Shown: positions 44,138 to 52,835 of the stretch, in pieces
How positions within the stretch are numbered: the first letter of the stretch is position 1
Layout of the letters: each line of letters opens with the position of its first letter
NCBI GenBank assembly: GCA_963780795.1
Contig: CAWADH010000008.1
Location: forward strand, 744,001-808,000
Reading direction: 5' to 3'
DNA from: DATJGR01 sp963780795
GTDB taxonomy: Bacteria > Pseudomonadota > Gammaproteobacteria > Pseudomonadales > Azotimanducaceae
Length of the DNA stretch: 64,000 nucleotides
The notes under the pieces: model-generated
Databases searched by the model: none
What the model was told of the DNA's origin: nothing
Seen by the model: only the letters and a program-made list of their open reading frames with translations
Program-made: the position numbers and the translations under genes

Positions 44138-44965
44138 TCATACGATCCGCCAGCCGTATCGATTGAAGAACCTGACACCGGATCGAAGGAAATGAACGAC
44201 TCGGCGGAGGTCGCGTCGCGCCGTGTGACCGCCGTAGTGCGTGATGCGGGCTTGCGGCAGCTCCACGATCGGACCGTAGTTCTTGACGCGCAACGACAAG
44301 TCGTAGTCTTCGAAGTATAGGAAATATCGTTCGTCGAACCCGTTCACTTTTTTCAAGGTATCGGTGCGGCACAACATGAAGCAGCCGCTCGCGAGCGTGA
44401 TCGACTTCGGCGCGTCACACGGCAACTCGCCGCCGTATGTGTAGCGCGCCACGCGGCGCCCCAACAGTCCATCCGAACTGCGAACTGCGAATGCGCGCAG
44501 CAACAATACGAGCAAGGTCGGATGACGCTTCGACAGGCGCGCATATTCGTTCTGCGGATCGAAACCCTGCGGAACGAGCATTGCGACCTCGGCATGCTCG
44601 TCCAGATACCGGAGCCCTTCGAGGACTGCGTCCGTTTCCAAGAATACGTCCGGGTTGAGGATCAGGTGATAGTCGGACGACACGGTTTCGAGCGCACGAT
44701 TCTGGCCGGCACCGTAACCCACGTTTCCATGTCCCTTTACGACTCGCAAACGAACGTACTCGGGGGCGGATGCACGGATCTTCTCGACCGCGCGTTCGAT
44801 CGCAGCAATGTCCTCCTCGCGCGTGTCGTTGATGACCACCGCGAGGTCGGTGACCACGGGAAATTCGGTTCGGGCGCGTCTCAGCGCGCATACAAGGCTC
44901 TCAACAAGGGCGCTGAAGAGCGCCACGTTGGACCGAAATGTAACGATGCTGGCCGATAGGCGCAT
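44138..44965 (-). CDS. Glycosyltransferase family 2 (rhamnosyltransferase-like)
   Basis: 275 aa. GT2 domain without membrane spans: SASIVTFRSNVALFSALVES, GHGNVGYGAGQNRALE, YHLILNPDVFLETDAVLEGL (DxD-like N-P-D-V), SGCFMLCRTDTLKKVNGFDE and FLYFEDYDLSLRVK. The N-P-D and the FEDxDLSLR motifs are common in rhamnosyltransferases of polysaccharide loci, and dTDP-rhamnose is made next door. Exact linkage unknown. Confidence 0.88.
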   Translation of the reverse strand: MRLSASIVTFRSNVALFSALVESLVCALRRARTEFPVVTDLAVVINDTREEDIAAIERAVEKIRASAPEYVRLRVVKGHGNVGYGAGQNRALETVSSDYHLILNPDVFLETDAVLEGLRYLDEHAEVAMLVPQGFDPQNEYARLSKRHPTLLVLLLRAFAVRSSDGLLGRRVARYTYGGELPCDAPKSITLASGCFMLCRTDTLKKVNGFDERYFLYFEDYDLSLRVKNYGPIVELPQARITHYGGHTARRDLRRVVHFLRSGVRFFNRYGWRIV

Positions 44966-44970
44966 AAGCG

Positions 44971-45945
44971 TCAGTTTCCCGGCACCAGGGATTTACTCAA
45001 CGCGCGCCAGATCATACCTGTTGGGGCGATCGCGCTAAGTTGTACCGCTCGCCTTTTGGCCTGCATGCCTTTGAGCCCTTTCAAAGCATCCAACTTGGCA
45101 TGCACCGCCACGCCAAACTGTCCTCTACGCGCACATACCACGATCATCATGGCGTTCAAGACCAGGTGCAGCGGCAGCAGCAGCCAGATCAAACGAGCGG
45201 GCATGTTCTTAGCGAAGACCCAAACGAGATTGCGCTGGCCGTAATAGGTCGCCATCGGCGAGCGATAACCCGAGATGCCAGAGCCCACATGCTCCGCTTT
45301 TGCGGCTGTTACGAGACGACACCCATAACCCATCAGGCGTAGACGAAACCCGAGATCGACGTCTTCCATGTAACAGAACAGATCGCTGTCGAAGCCGCCG
45401 ACGCTGCGGGCCGCATCAAGTCGATACAGCGCCGCGGCCGCACAAGCGCAGAAGACGTCGCGGTCGACGAGCCAGGCTCGATCGAGCGGTTGCCCGTGAC
45501 GACGGCGCCACGCCGAGCCGCAGATGTGGTAAGTGTCGCCCAGGCCGTCCACCTCAGTCGGTGCGCCAGCACGCAACAGACATGACGCCCACGACGCATA
45601 ACCCGCTCCGTCCTCCGCCGCGGCGAGCAATTTCGCGAGCCAGTCGGGCGCGGCAAAGGCGTCTGGATTCAGTAGCGCTACATACTCCATACCCAGGCTC
45701 GAACAGATGTCGAACGCCTGATTGTTCGCGGCCGCGAAACCGACATTGGTGCTGTTGGCGACGTATCGAAACTGCGGAAATCGGGACCGCGCATCGGTCA
45801 ACGATCCGTCCTCGCTCGCGTTGTCTACGACGATGACGTGATCGGGTCGACGCAACTGCGCGTCGATCGCGAGCAGGCACCGGTGCAAATACTTACCACC
45901 ATTGAAGTTCACGACCACCACTGCGACGGATCCGGATATCGTCAC
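44971..45945 (-). CDS. Glycosyltransferase family 2 (rhamnosyltransferase-like)
   Basis: 324 aa. VAVVVVNFNGGKYLHRCLLA, IVVDNASEDGS, STNVGFAAANNQAF, YVALLNPDAFAAPDWLAKLL and FCYMEDVDLGFRLRLMGYGC mark a WbbL-like GT2. A C-terminal hydrophobic segment (LIWLLLPLHLVLNAMMIVV) suggests membrane association. GTG 45945 overlaps the stop of the ligase gene (GTGA), so translation is coupled. Likely adds a rhamnose early in the repeat or linker; inference. Confidence 0.9.
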   Translation of the reverse strand: MTISGSVAVVVVNFNGGKYLHRCLLAIDAQLRRPDHVIVVDNASEDGSLTDARSRFPQFRYVANSTNVGFAAANNQAFDICSSLGMEYVALLNPDAFAAPDWLAKLLAAAEDGAGYASWASCLLRAGAPTEVDGLGDTYHICGSAWRRRHGQPLDRAWLVDRDVFCACAAAALYRLDAARSVGGFDSDLFCYMEDVDLGFRLRLMGYGCRLVTAAKAEHVGSGISGYRSPMATYYGQRNLVWVFAKNMPARLIWLLLPLHLVLNAMMIVVCARRGQFGVAVHAKLDALKGLKGMQAKRRAVQLSAIAPTGMIWRALSKSLVPGN

Positions 45946-47189
45946 GGCTTGCGTCCGACCGCTTCAGACACGCGCGCAGCCGAGTTCGAGCCTGCGCTCT
46001 CGCGTGTTTTGCCCGTCATATTCGATGTCACCCCAACAGCCATCGCAATCGCTACAGGCACCCACAACAGCAACCAACTGAGACCTACCTTGTCGATCAG
46101 TTCCCAACCATCGAACAGATAGCCGCTCATGCCTGTGGCCAACAGGGCCGCTCCCAGTTTGGCGTCAGGTAGATGAGCCGCCTGCAGCAGCCTCCAGCCT
46201 GCACAACTCAGCAAACCCAGCAAGAGTAACAGGCCCACCAGTCCGCCCTGCAATGCGCTCGACAAATACAGGCTGTGGGGGTGTAGAAACGTGTGGCCCT
46301 CGAGCGCGACGTCGTCGCGCGTCAGGATGCCCAGACCAAACCACGGGCCGTTCTCGACCAGCCGCCGCCACTCGGTACTCCAGATCTCCAGCCTGAAGCT
46401 GTCGCCGCGGGGAAGCAGTGTTACTAGCCATTCGGGACGAGCAAACAGGGCAATAACAATCGTGGCCGCAACCAGCAGCGGCGCGGCGAGCCACAGTCGC
46501 CGGGGTGGCGAAGCCGGGCGCAAGTTCGTGACAATCAGGATCCAGATTCCTACTGCGGCCGCGAAGTAGCCATTGCGCGACCCGGTGGCGAAGACCGCCA
46601 AACTGATTAACGCAACGCTCACCGTGCCGATCGCACGCCACCATGCAACTTCTGCAATCCCGCAGCTCAATGCGAACAACATGCCGCCATCAAAGGTCAG
46701 CGCAGCAACCACGCTGTTGTCGAGCTGGCCGAGTCCGGACAGCCGTCCATCCCAGGTCGGATGCAAGCGCAAGTTGATGAGCGCGGCCACTGCGGCAACG
46801 CCACCACTCACGGCGACACCGCGCGAGAGCCACTGCATGAGGTTCGGCACTCGAGCTAGTGACGTCGACAATGCAGCGACGAACGTCACTATCAGCAGAC
46901 AGCGTGAATAGACCGAGAGCGCGCTTCGCAATTGATGCTCCGTCGACCACCAGACGGATGACGAAAAATAGATGAGCAGCGCCACCAGGAGTGCGGCCAG
47001 GAGTCGTGACTCGACGAACGGGCGCCACCGATCGGTCCCGGTCACGAGCGCGAGCACTGCAACCAGGTAGGTGGGGAAGCTCGCTCCGCTCTGAGACGGC
47101 ATTAGAAACACGCCGAACAGTGAGAGTCCGACCAACAGCCCGAGGACCCGATCGAGCGTCGTTGCCTGCTGGGCAATCCTGGATCTCAT
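45942..47189 (-). CDS. O-antigen ligase family protein (WaaL-like)
   Basis: 415 aa, about eleven membrane spans with a large periplasmic loop near the C-terminal third. The loop holds ENGPWFGLGILTRDDVALEG and THTFLHPHSLYL-type residues (seen: HTFLHPHSLYLSSALQGG); the conserved His and the upstream Arg in FATGSRNGYFAAAVG fit the WaaL/Wzy_C family. Would join the finished polysaccharide to lipid A-core, or polymerise repeats if it is a Wzy. With an ABC exporter in the locus, ligase is favoured. ATG 47189 is chosen; a GTG sits one codon earlier. Confidence 0.85.
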   Translation of the reverse strand: MRSRIAQQATTLDRVLGLLVGLSLFGVFLMPSQSGASFPTYLVAVLALVTGTDRWRPFVESRLLAALLVALLIYFSSSVWWSTEHQLRSALSVYSRCLLIVTFVAALSTSLARVPNLMQWLSRGVAVSGGVAAVAALINLRLHPTWDGRLSGLGQLDNSVVAALTFDGGMLFALSCGIAEVAWWRAIGTVSVALISLAVFATGSRNGYFAAAVGIWILIVTNLRPASPPRRLWLAAPLLVAATIVIALFARPEWLVTLLPRGDSFRLEIWSTEWRRLVENGPWFGLGILTRDDVALEGHTFLHPHSLYLSSALQGGLVGLLLLLGLLSCAGWRLLQAAHLPDAKLGAALLATGMSGYLFDGWELIDKVGLSWLLLWVPVAIAMAVGVTSNMTGKTRESAGSNSAARVSEAVGRKP

Positions 47190-47314
47190 CACTCAGTTCC
47201 GATTCCAATGTTGTCTTCTCGTGCCTGCTCCTAACGAATGAGGAGGAGCGCGGCACGAATCAACAGCCAATACTTCGCCGGAACCGCCGCCCCTTTTTTC
47301 CAACGTCTTCCGAT

Positions 47315-48103
47315 TCACTTTACGATCAGGCCCTGGCCGGTGGGCAGCGACAAGATATCGATCCCAAGCGCATTCGCCGCGGCGTTCAGCGCGACCATTT
47401 GCTGTTCGTGCCCGTGATAGGCGTAGTCGTCCAGCAGCACCATGGCGCCCGGAGACAAACGCTCCCAGAAGAAAGCGAATGCCGCTGCCTCTGGATATGC
47501 ACAATTCATGTCGAGATGCAGAAAAGCGACTTCGACCGACGGAATGGTCGGAAGTATGTCTGGAACGGACCCTTGCACGATAACTGCGTTCGGCCACTCG
47601 GAGAAATTCTCGCGCACGCGGTCCAGGTCGGTTACATACGCTCCCCGGGCAAGCGCAGCGTCGGCTAAACCGCGTCTGCCGAGTTCGATTTCCACTTCGC
47701 TGTACTGATTGGTTGGGGGGCCCTTCCAAGTGTCGACAAGGTAGAACTTCCGGTCGAGACAGCCCCAGCCCAACCTATGCATGATGGACGAGCTGATGAC
47801 GCCGGCGTTCACGCCGCATTCGATGAAATCTCCAGCGCTTCGCAAACTCGCCTTCGCAACCCATAGCGCAATGTGCACACGCCATTCGAATGCCGGGTCA
47901 ACACCATGTCCCGCTTCTACGCCACGACGGTACGCCGCCCGAAAATCGGGGACCTGTCGAAAGTGGTCATTGTGTATGGTCGCAAGCCCATCATGTGCGT
48001 AGGTCGCTCGGGACAGATGAAAGCCGGCTTTGGCGAGTCCCTTGTCGACGAAGTTCTTTAGCAACCGCTTCACTCGTGCTCCACGCGCGTCAGATGAAGC
48101 CAT
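47315..48103 (-). CDS. TylF/MycF-family SAM-dependent O-methyltransferase
   Basis: 262 aa. FIECGVNAGVISSSIMHRLG is motif I of the TylF (macrocin O-methyltransferase) family, and VAFLHLDMNCAYPEAAAF with GAMVLLDDYAYHGHEQQ gives the Mg2+-binding aspartates. Such enzymes methylate sugar hydroxyls. ATG 48103 has GAGGATTGC directly upstream; the longer open frame only adds translated tRNA sequence. First gene of the minus-strand run to rfbD, immediately downstream of the tRNA gene. Confidence 0.88.
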   Translation of the reverse strand: MASSDARGARVKRLLKNFVDKGLAKAGFHLSRATYAHDGLATIHNDHFRQVPDFRAAYRRGVEAGHGVDPAFEWRVHIALWVAKASLRSAGDFIECGVNAGVISSSIMHRLGWGCLDRKFYLVDTWKGPPTNQYSEVEIELGRRGLADAALARGAYVTDLDRVRENFSEWPNAVIVQGSVPDILPTIPSVEVAFLHLDMNCAYPEAAAFAFFWERLSPGAMVLLDDYAYHGHEQQMVALNAAANALGIDILSLPTGQGLIVK

Positions 48104-48123
48104 GCAATCCTCGCGAGCCGGTG

Positions 48124-48200
48124 TGGTGGGCCCACCAGGGCTCGAACCTGGGACCAATCGATTATGAGTCGACTGCTCTAACCAACTGAGCTATGGGCCC
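48124..48200 (-). tRNA. ileX: tRNA with CAT anticodon, most likely tRNA-Ile2
   Basis: 77 bases including an encoded CCA. Acceptor stem GGGCCCA/TGGGCCC, D-arm GCTCAGTTGGTTAGAGC, anticodon stem GTCGA/TCGAT with loop CTCATAA (anticodon CAT), variable TGGTC, T-arm CCAGG-TTCGAGC-CCTGG. CAT anticodons belong to Met, initiator Met or lysidine-modified Ile2. The anticodon arm and variable loop (CGACTCATAATCG then TTGGTC) resemble tRNA-Ile2 of E. coli more than elongator tRNA-Met, and the acceptor stem is fully paired, unlike an initiator. It lies between the polysaccharide locus and rpoD. Confidence 0.88.
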
Positions 48201-48212
48201 TTGAACAAATCG

Positions 48213-48238
48213 CGTTGGTGCCTTCCGTGGCGCCAACG
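48213..48238 (-). terminator. Candidate Rho-independent terminator of rpoD
   Basis: CGTTGGTGCC and GGCGCCAACG form a 10-bp stem (one wobble) with a 6-base loop, 16 bases past the rpoD stop on the minus strand. The sequence after the stem in that direction, CGATTTGTTCAA, is only moderately T-rich. It separates rpoD from the tRNA gene. Confidence 0.6.
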
Positions 48239-48254
48239 TGTGCGACTCAACCTA

Positions 48255-50067
48255 TCAGTTAGTTTCGTCGAGGAAGCTGCGCAGATGTTCCGAGCGGCTC
48301 GGATGGCGAAGTTTGCGCAACGCTTTCGCTTCGATCTGCCGGATGCGTTCCCGGGTCACGTCGAACTGCTTGCCCACTTCTTCGAGCGTGTGGTCGGTGT
48401 TCATGTCGATGCCGAACCGCATGCGCAAGAACCTTCGCCTCGCGTGCAGTGAGGCCTGCGAGAACCTCGCGCGTCGCTTCGCGCAGACCTTCACCGGTTG
48501 CGAGATCGATCGGAGAGCCGATGGTGACGTCTTCGATGAAGTCGCCGAGATGCGAGTCTTCGTCGTCGCCGATCGGCGTTTCCATCGAGATCGGTTCCTT
48601 GGCGATCTTCAAGACCCTGCGCACTTTGTCTTCCGGCATTTCCATCCGCGTGCCGAGTTCTTCCGGCGTCGGCTCGCGGCCCATCTCCTGCAGCATCTGC
48701 CGCGACACACGGTTCAGCTTGTTGATGGTTTCGATCATGTGCACCGGAATCCGGATGGTGCGCGCCTGGTCGGCGATCGAACGTGTGATGGCCTGACGGA
48801 TCCACCACGTCGCGTAAGTCGAGAACTTGTAGCCGCGGCGGTATTCGAACTTGTCGACCGCCTTCATCAGGCCGATGTTGCCTTCCTGAATCAAATCGAG
48901 GAACTGCAGTCCTCGGTTCGTGTACTTCTTCGCGATCGAGATCACGAGGCGCAGGTTCGCCTCGACCATGTCTTTCTTCGCGCGGCGCGCCTTCGCTTCG
49001 CCGAGCGACATGCGGCGGTTGATGTCTTTGATCTCGCTGACGCTGAGGCCCGTCTCCTGCGTGATGGCTTTCAGCTTCTTCTGCGCGCGGATGATTTCGT
49101 CGCGTTGTTCTTCGAGCGCGGCGCTGTAGTCCTTCTTCGCCTTCGTGTGCTTGTTCACCCAGGCGATACTGGTCTCGTTGCCCTGGAACTCCTTCAGGAA
49201 CACCTTGCGCGGCATACGCGCGCGACGCACGCACGCGATCATGATGGCGCGTTCCTGACGGCGGACACGCGCGAGCGCTTCGCGCGGCATCTCGACGATT
49301 TCGTCGTAGTGACGCGGCACCAGCTTGAACACCGAGAACACTTCGCCGAGCTTCTCGAGATCCTTCTTTGCAGCGGCGCTGGTACGGCCTTTCGCGAGCG
49401 TTTTTATCGTCTTCGCGGCCTGACGCTTCAGGATGTTGAAGCGGCGTTTCGCCTCGATCGGATCGGGTCCTTTCTCCTCCTCTTCTTCGTCTTCGTCCTT
49501 CTCGACGGCCTGCATCGTGAGGTCGACCTGCGCCGCCTCCGGCACTTCGTCGGTGGGATCGAGATAGCCGACCAGCAGGTCGTACAGGCGCGCTTCCTTC
49601 GTGACGTCCGCGTACGTTTCGAGAATGTAGTCGACCGGACCGGGATAGTAGGAAAGCGCGGTGAGAACGTCGCGGATGCCTTCTTCGATGCGCTTCGCAA
49701 TGGCGATTTCGCCTTCGCGTGTCAGCAGTTCGACCGTACCCATCTCGCGCATGTACATGCGCACCGGATCGGTGGTGCGACCGGCTTCGGTTTCCACGGC
49801 GGCCAATGCGGCTGCAGCTTCTTCGGCCGCCAGTTCGTCGGCGGTGCTTTCACCACCGGTCAACAGATCGTCGGCATCCGGAGCCACCTCGTATACGGTG
49901 ATCCCCATGTCGTTGATCATGCCGATGATGTCTTCGATCTGATCCGGGTCGGAGATGTCGTCCGGCAGGTGGTCGTTGACCTCCGCGTAAGTCAGGAATC
50001 CTTGCTCCTTACCCTTGGCAATCAGCTCTTTCAAACGGGACTGCTGCTGCGTGGTATCAGTGCTCAT
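48255..50067 (-). CDS. rpoD: RNA polymerase primary sigma factor RpoD (sigma-70), carrying a one-base frameshift
   Basis: Housekeeping sigma factor. ATG 50067 has AGAGG upstream. Region 1.1 at the N-terminus (RLKELIAKGKEQGFLTYAEV), region 1.2 TDPVRMYMREMGTVELLT, an acidic non-conserved insert (EKDEDEEEEEKGPD), region 2 (GLQFLDLIQEGNIGLMKAVD, FSTYATWWIRQAITRSIAD) and region 3 follow. In region 4 the frame breaks after LTAREAKVL: an extra base near 48426 turns the expected CTTCGCATG into CTTGCGCATG. The true end (RMRFGIDMNTDHTLEEVGKQ, DVTRERIRQIEAKALRKLR, SFLDETN) is in the next frame, ending at 48255. Corrected length about 603 aa. An essential gene, so sequence error is likely. Confidence 0.93.
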
Positions 50068-50130
50068 GAGACCTCTGCTGGTTGGACTGTTGCGCGGACG
50101 CGAACGCATGCACGAACGCACCCGCCATGT

Positions 50131-50150
50131 TGCCGCGAAAAAACGCGGCA
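50131..50150 (-). promoter_or_regulatory. Perfect hairpin in the rpoD leader, next to a -10-like box
   Basis: TGCCGCG and CGCGGCA are exact inverted repeats around six A/T, about 64 bases upstream of rpoD in the 145-base dnaG-rpoD gap. A TATACT (minus strand, 50150-50155) touches it, without a convincing -35. It could be an mRNA processing or attenuation element, or part of an internal rpoD promoter region. Confidence 0.4.
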
Positions 50151-50212
50151 GTATATCCGCATTGATGGGGCACAACTAGCCGGAAACAAGCTCCTTGCGC
50201 ACGACTTCAAGC

Positions 50213-51940
50213 TTAGTCAGCTTTCTGTTTCAGCTGCCAATACTGCGCCAGCGCCTCGGCCGAACCTTCGTCTCTCAGCACCTCGAGAAAGGCCCGACGA
50301 TTGGCTCGCTCGACCGCAGACAGACACTGCGTGACGGCGTCGTCGAACTCGTCCCCGAGGGCTTCATCTTTCAAGACCAACGGCCGGTCCGCGAGTTCCA
50401 ACAGGGTGTCGTCACCCTCCTGCCCCGCCCAATAGCCGAGCAGCGACCCGAGGTCCGCATCGGGCTGTTCCGCCAGGTAACGCACGACTCTGCCCAACAG
50501 CGTATCGCCCAGACCAATGAGGCGCGCACGCCGGTGATCGTCGAGCTTCGCCAGAAACTCCGGGTGTTTGAGCAGAATCGTCAGCAGCCGCTCGCTCAAG
50601 CGCGACGCGCCCCTGCCTTCCGGCAGCGCGCGAGGTCCGGGCGCATGTGTTCGCGACATCTTTGCACCCCGATTGAGCGCTTCGGGCGACGTTTTCGTAA
50701 TCGTTGCGAGTCGTTCCATCGTCATCTCGCGCAACACACCATCCGGAATCGTTCGGATGTAGGGCAAGGCGAGGTCGGCCAGGCGAGCCTGACCATCGAT
50801 CGAATTCAGATCGAGACCGCGTCCCAACCCCTGGAACAGATACTCCGCGGCACTGATTGCCCCGCCCATCCGCTCGAGGAAACGCGCCTTACCCTCCTTG
50901 CGCACCAGCGAGTCCGGGTCTTCGCCATCCGGCAGAAACATGAACGACAGCTGGTGGCCCGCGGTCAATGTTGGCAGGGCAACAGTCAGCGCCTTCCAGG
51001 CGGCTTCACGCCCGGCGTTGTCGCCGTCGAAGCAACACACCACTTCCGGCGCAGCGCGAAACAGTTTCTCGAAATGCGCGACACCACTTGCGGTGCCGAG
51101 CGTCGCGACAGCGTTCGGCAGCCCGGCTTGTGCGAGCGCGACGACGTCCATGTAGCCCTCGACCACGAGCAACCGGTCGATCCGGCGAAGGGCCATGCGC
51201 GCTTCGTACAAACCGTAGAGTTCCCTACCCTTATGGAAGACCTCGGTCTCCGGCGAATTCAGATATTTCGGCTGTTCGTTGCCGAGCACGCGTCCGCCGA
51301 ATCCGATCACGCGACCCCGCGAATTCCGGATCGGAAACGTGACGCGATCGCGGAAGCGATCGTAGGTGCGCCCCTGCTCGTTCTTGACCAGCAGACCCGC
51401 CGCCACCAGCTCCGCATCGCCGATGCTCGCGAGCGCCGTCTTCAAGCCGTCCCATCCCGGTGGCGCAAAACCGATGCCGAAATCGCGGGCGACCACTCCG
51501 GTGAGACCTCGCGACTTCAGATAGTCGATGACGCGCGGCGCCTCCGGGTGTTGACGCAGCATCTTGCGGAAGTACTTGTTCGCCTCCTCGAGCGCCTTCA
51601 GCAGGCGGCCATGCAGTTCGTCGTCGGTGCGCGCGCCGCGCTCGCGCGGCACTTCTACCCCGGCGATCGACGCGAGCGTTTCCACGGCCGCGACGAAGTC
51701 GAGCCGATCGTGTTCCATCAGGAAAGTCAGCGCGGTGCCGGTGGCGCCGCATCCGAAGCAATAGTAGAACTGCTTCTCCGGATTGACGCTGAACGACGCG
51801 GTCTTCTCGTCGTGAAACGGACACAGCGCCTGAAAGTTGCGACCGGTTTTGCGTAACGTGACGCGCGCATCGATCACGTCGACGATATCGATCCGCGTCA
51901 GCAGATCGTTGATGAACGATTGGGGAATCCGGCCGGCCAT
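50213..51940 (-). CDS. dnaG: DNA primase
   Basis: 575 aa. Makes RNA primers for replication. N-terminal zinc-binding domain CPFHDEK...YYCFGCGATG (about residues 40-66), catalytic core with the TOPRIM segment LLVVEGYMDVVALAQAGL and VVCCFDGDNAGREAAWKAL, and a C-terminal helicase-binding domain. ATG 51940. Gene order rpsU-yqeY-dnaG-rpoD is that of the macromolecular-synthesis operon. Confidence 0.97.
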   Translation of the reverse strand: MAGRIPQSFINDLLTRIDIVDVIDARVTLRKTGRNFQALCPFHDEKTASFSVNPEKQFYYCFGCGATGTALTFLMEHDRLDFVAAVETLASIAGVEVPRERGARTDDELHGRLLKALEEANKYFRKMLRQHPEAPRVIDYLKSRGLTGVVARDFGIGFAPPGWDGLKTALASIGDAELVAAGLLVKNEQGRTYDRFRDRVTFPIRNSRGRVIGFGGRVLGNEQPKYLNSPETEVFHKGRELYGLYEARMALRRIDRLLVVEGYMDVVALAQAGLPNAVATLGTASGVAHFEKLFRAAPEVVCCFDGDNAGREAAWKALTVALPTLTAGHQLSFMFLPDGEDPDSLVRKEGKARFLERMGGAISAAEYLFQGLGRGLDLNSIDGQARLADLALPYIRTIPDGVLREMTMERLATITKTSPEALNRGAKMSRTHAPGPRALPEGRGASRLSERLLTILLKHPEFLAKLDDHRRARLIGLGDTLLGRVVRYLAEQPDADLGSLLGYWAGQEGDDTLLELADRPLVLKDEALGDEFDDAVTQCLSAVERANRRAFLEVLRDEGSAEALAQYWQLKQKAD

Positions 51941-52008
51941 GCGGCAGTGTATCTCTCGCGTTCGATCCGTTCCCAGACGAACGAATCGTCTATTGGAAAC
52001 CGGAGACC

Positions 52009-52464
52009 CTACTGGGCGGCGCCGAGCAGCGCCTTGACTCGAGTGCTGACCACCGCCATGTCGGCACGACCCTGCAGCGCGTCGCGCAACGCACTCATCA
52101 CCTTGCCCATGTCGCGCATCGACGTCGCGCCGGAGGCGGCGATCGCGTCTCGAATGGCGGCGTCGATCTGCGCTTCGCCGAGCGCTTCGGGCATGAACTC
52201 GCGGATCAATCCGATCTCGAACGCTTCCTGGTCAGCCAGATCGATTCGACCTGCGGCCCGAAACTGCGATTCGGAGTCGTTGCGTTGCTTGAGCATGCGG
52301 TTGAGCACCGCGAGCACATCCGCGTCGGGAAGCTCACGGCGCTCGTCTACTTCGATCCGTTTGATCTCGGATCCGATCAGCCGCAACACCGCCACCCGGG
52401 ACTTGTCCCGGGACTTCATGGCGTCCTTGGTGGCCTCTGCAATCCGTCCGCGGAGATCGGACAT
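52009..52464 (-). CDS. yqeY: GatB/YqeY domain-containing protein
   Basis: 151 aa, one YqeY domain, related to the tail of amidotransferase subunit GatB. Starts LRGRIAEATKDAMKSRDKSRV, VLRLIGSEIKRIEVDERREL; ends MGKVMSALRDALQGRADMAVV. Biochemical role is not established; association with rpsU and dnaG is common in Proteobacteria. It sits 14 bases after rpsU. Confidence 0.93.
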   Translation of the reverse strand: MSDLRGRIAEATKDAMKSRDKSRVAVLRLIGSEIKRIEVDERRELPDADVLAVLNRMLKQRNDSESQFRAAGRIDLADQEAFEIGLIREFMPEALGEAQIDAAIRDAIAASGATSMRDMGKVMSALRDALQGRADMAVVSTRVKALLGAAQ

Positions 52465-52478
52465 GGAATGATGCGAAC

Positions 52479-52694
52479 TTAGAAACTGCGCTCGAAGCGC
52501 CGGGATTCGCGTTGCAGCTTTTTCTGATGGCGTTTGACCGCGGCTGCGGCTTTGCGCTTGCGGACCGACGTCGGCTTTTCGTAGAACTCGCGGCGACGTA
52601 CTTCGGACAGAATGCCTGCCTTCTCGCAGGACCGCTTGAAACGTCGCAGCGCGACGTCGAAAGGTTCGTTCTCTCTTACTTTGACTGATGGCAC
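52479..52694 (-). CDS. rpsU: 30S ribosomal protein S21
   Basis: 71 aa, the standard length. VKVRENEPFDVALRRFKRSC and EVRRREFYEKPTSVRKRKAA are typical S21. Start is GTG 52694 with GGAGG 10 bases upstream; the open frame before it (to 52739) does not match S21. First gene of the macromolecular-synthesis operon and divergent from tsaD. Confidence 0.97.
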   Translation of the reverse strand: MPSVKVRENEPFDVALRRFKRSCEKAGILSEVRRREFYEKPTSVRKRKAAAAVKRHQKKLQRESRRFERSF

Positions 52695-52751
52695 CCGAAC
52701 TCGTCCTCCAAATCCTGATCGATCAACTGTGGTCGACACAAAGGGACGCGG

Positions 52752-52780
52752 ATTCTACTCAGTTACCGCCATGGACGCAA
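52752..52780 (-). promoter_or_regulatory. Candidate sigma-70 promoter for rpsU-yqeY-dnaG-rpoD
   Basis: On the minus strand TTGCGT (52780-52775) and TAGAAT (52757-52752) are separated by 17 bases, about 58 bases before the rpsU start. The -10 is a good match, the -35 only partial. Confidence 0.45.
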
Positions 52781-52835
52781 AGCACGGGCGCGCCGATCGG
52801 ACCGCGTCGTGAACGGGTGCTACCATCGCCGCCCT

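Noticed and set aside
45000..45800. Possible second open reading frames inside the GT2 gene on the plus strand
   Set aside because: They are antisense shadows; composition is Arg/Pro rich and no motif is visible.
48124..48200. Initiator tRNA-Met reading of the CAT-anticodon tRNA
   Set aside because: The first acceptor pair is a normal G-C and the anticodon stem lacks the three G-C pairs of initiators; the arm resembles tRNA-Ile2.
48238..50334. 698-codon plus-strand frame opposite rpoD
   Set aside because: It mirrors rpoD in an antisense frame, is Arg/His/Phe rich, has no ribosome-binding site and matches no family.
50195..51856. 553-codon plus-strand frame opposite dnaG
   Set aside because: Shadow of dnaG in a GC-rich antisense frame.
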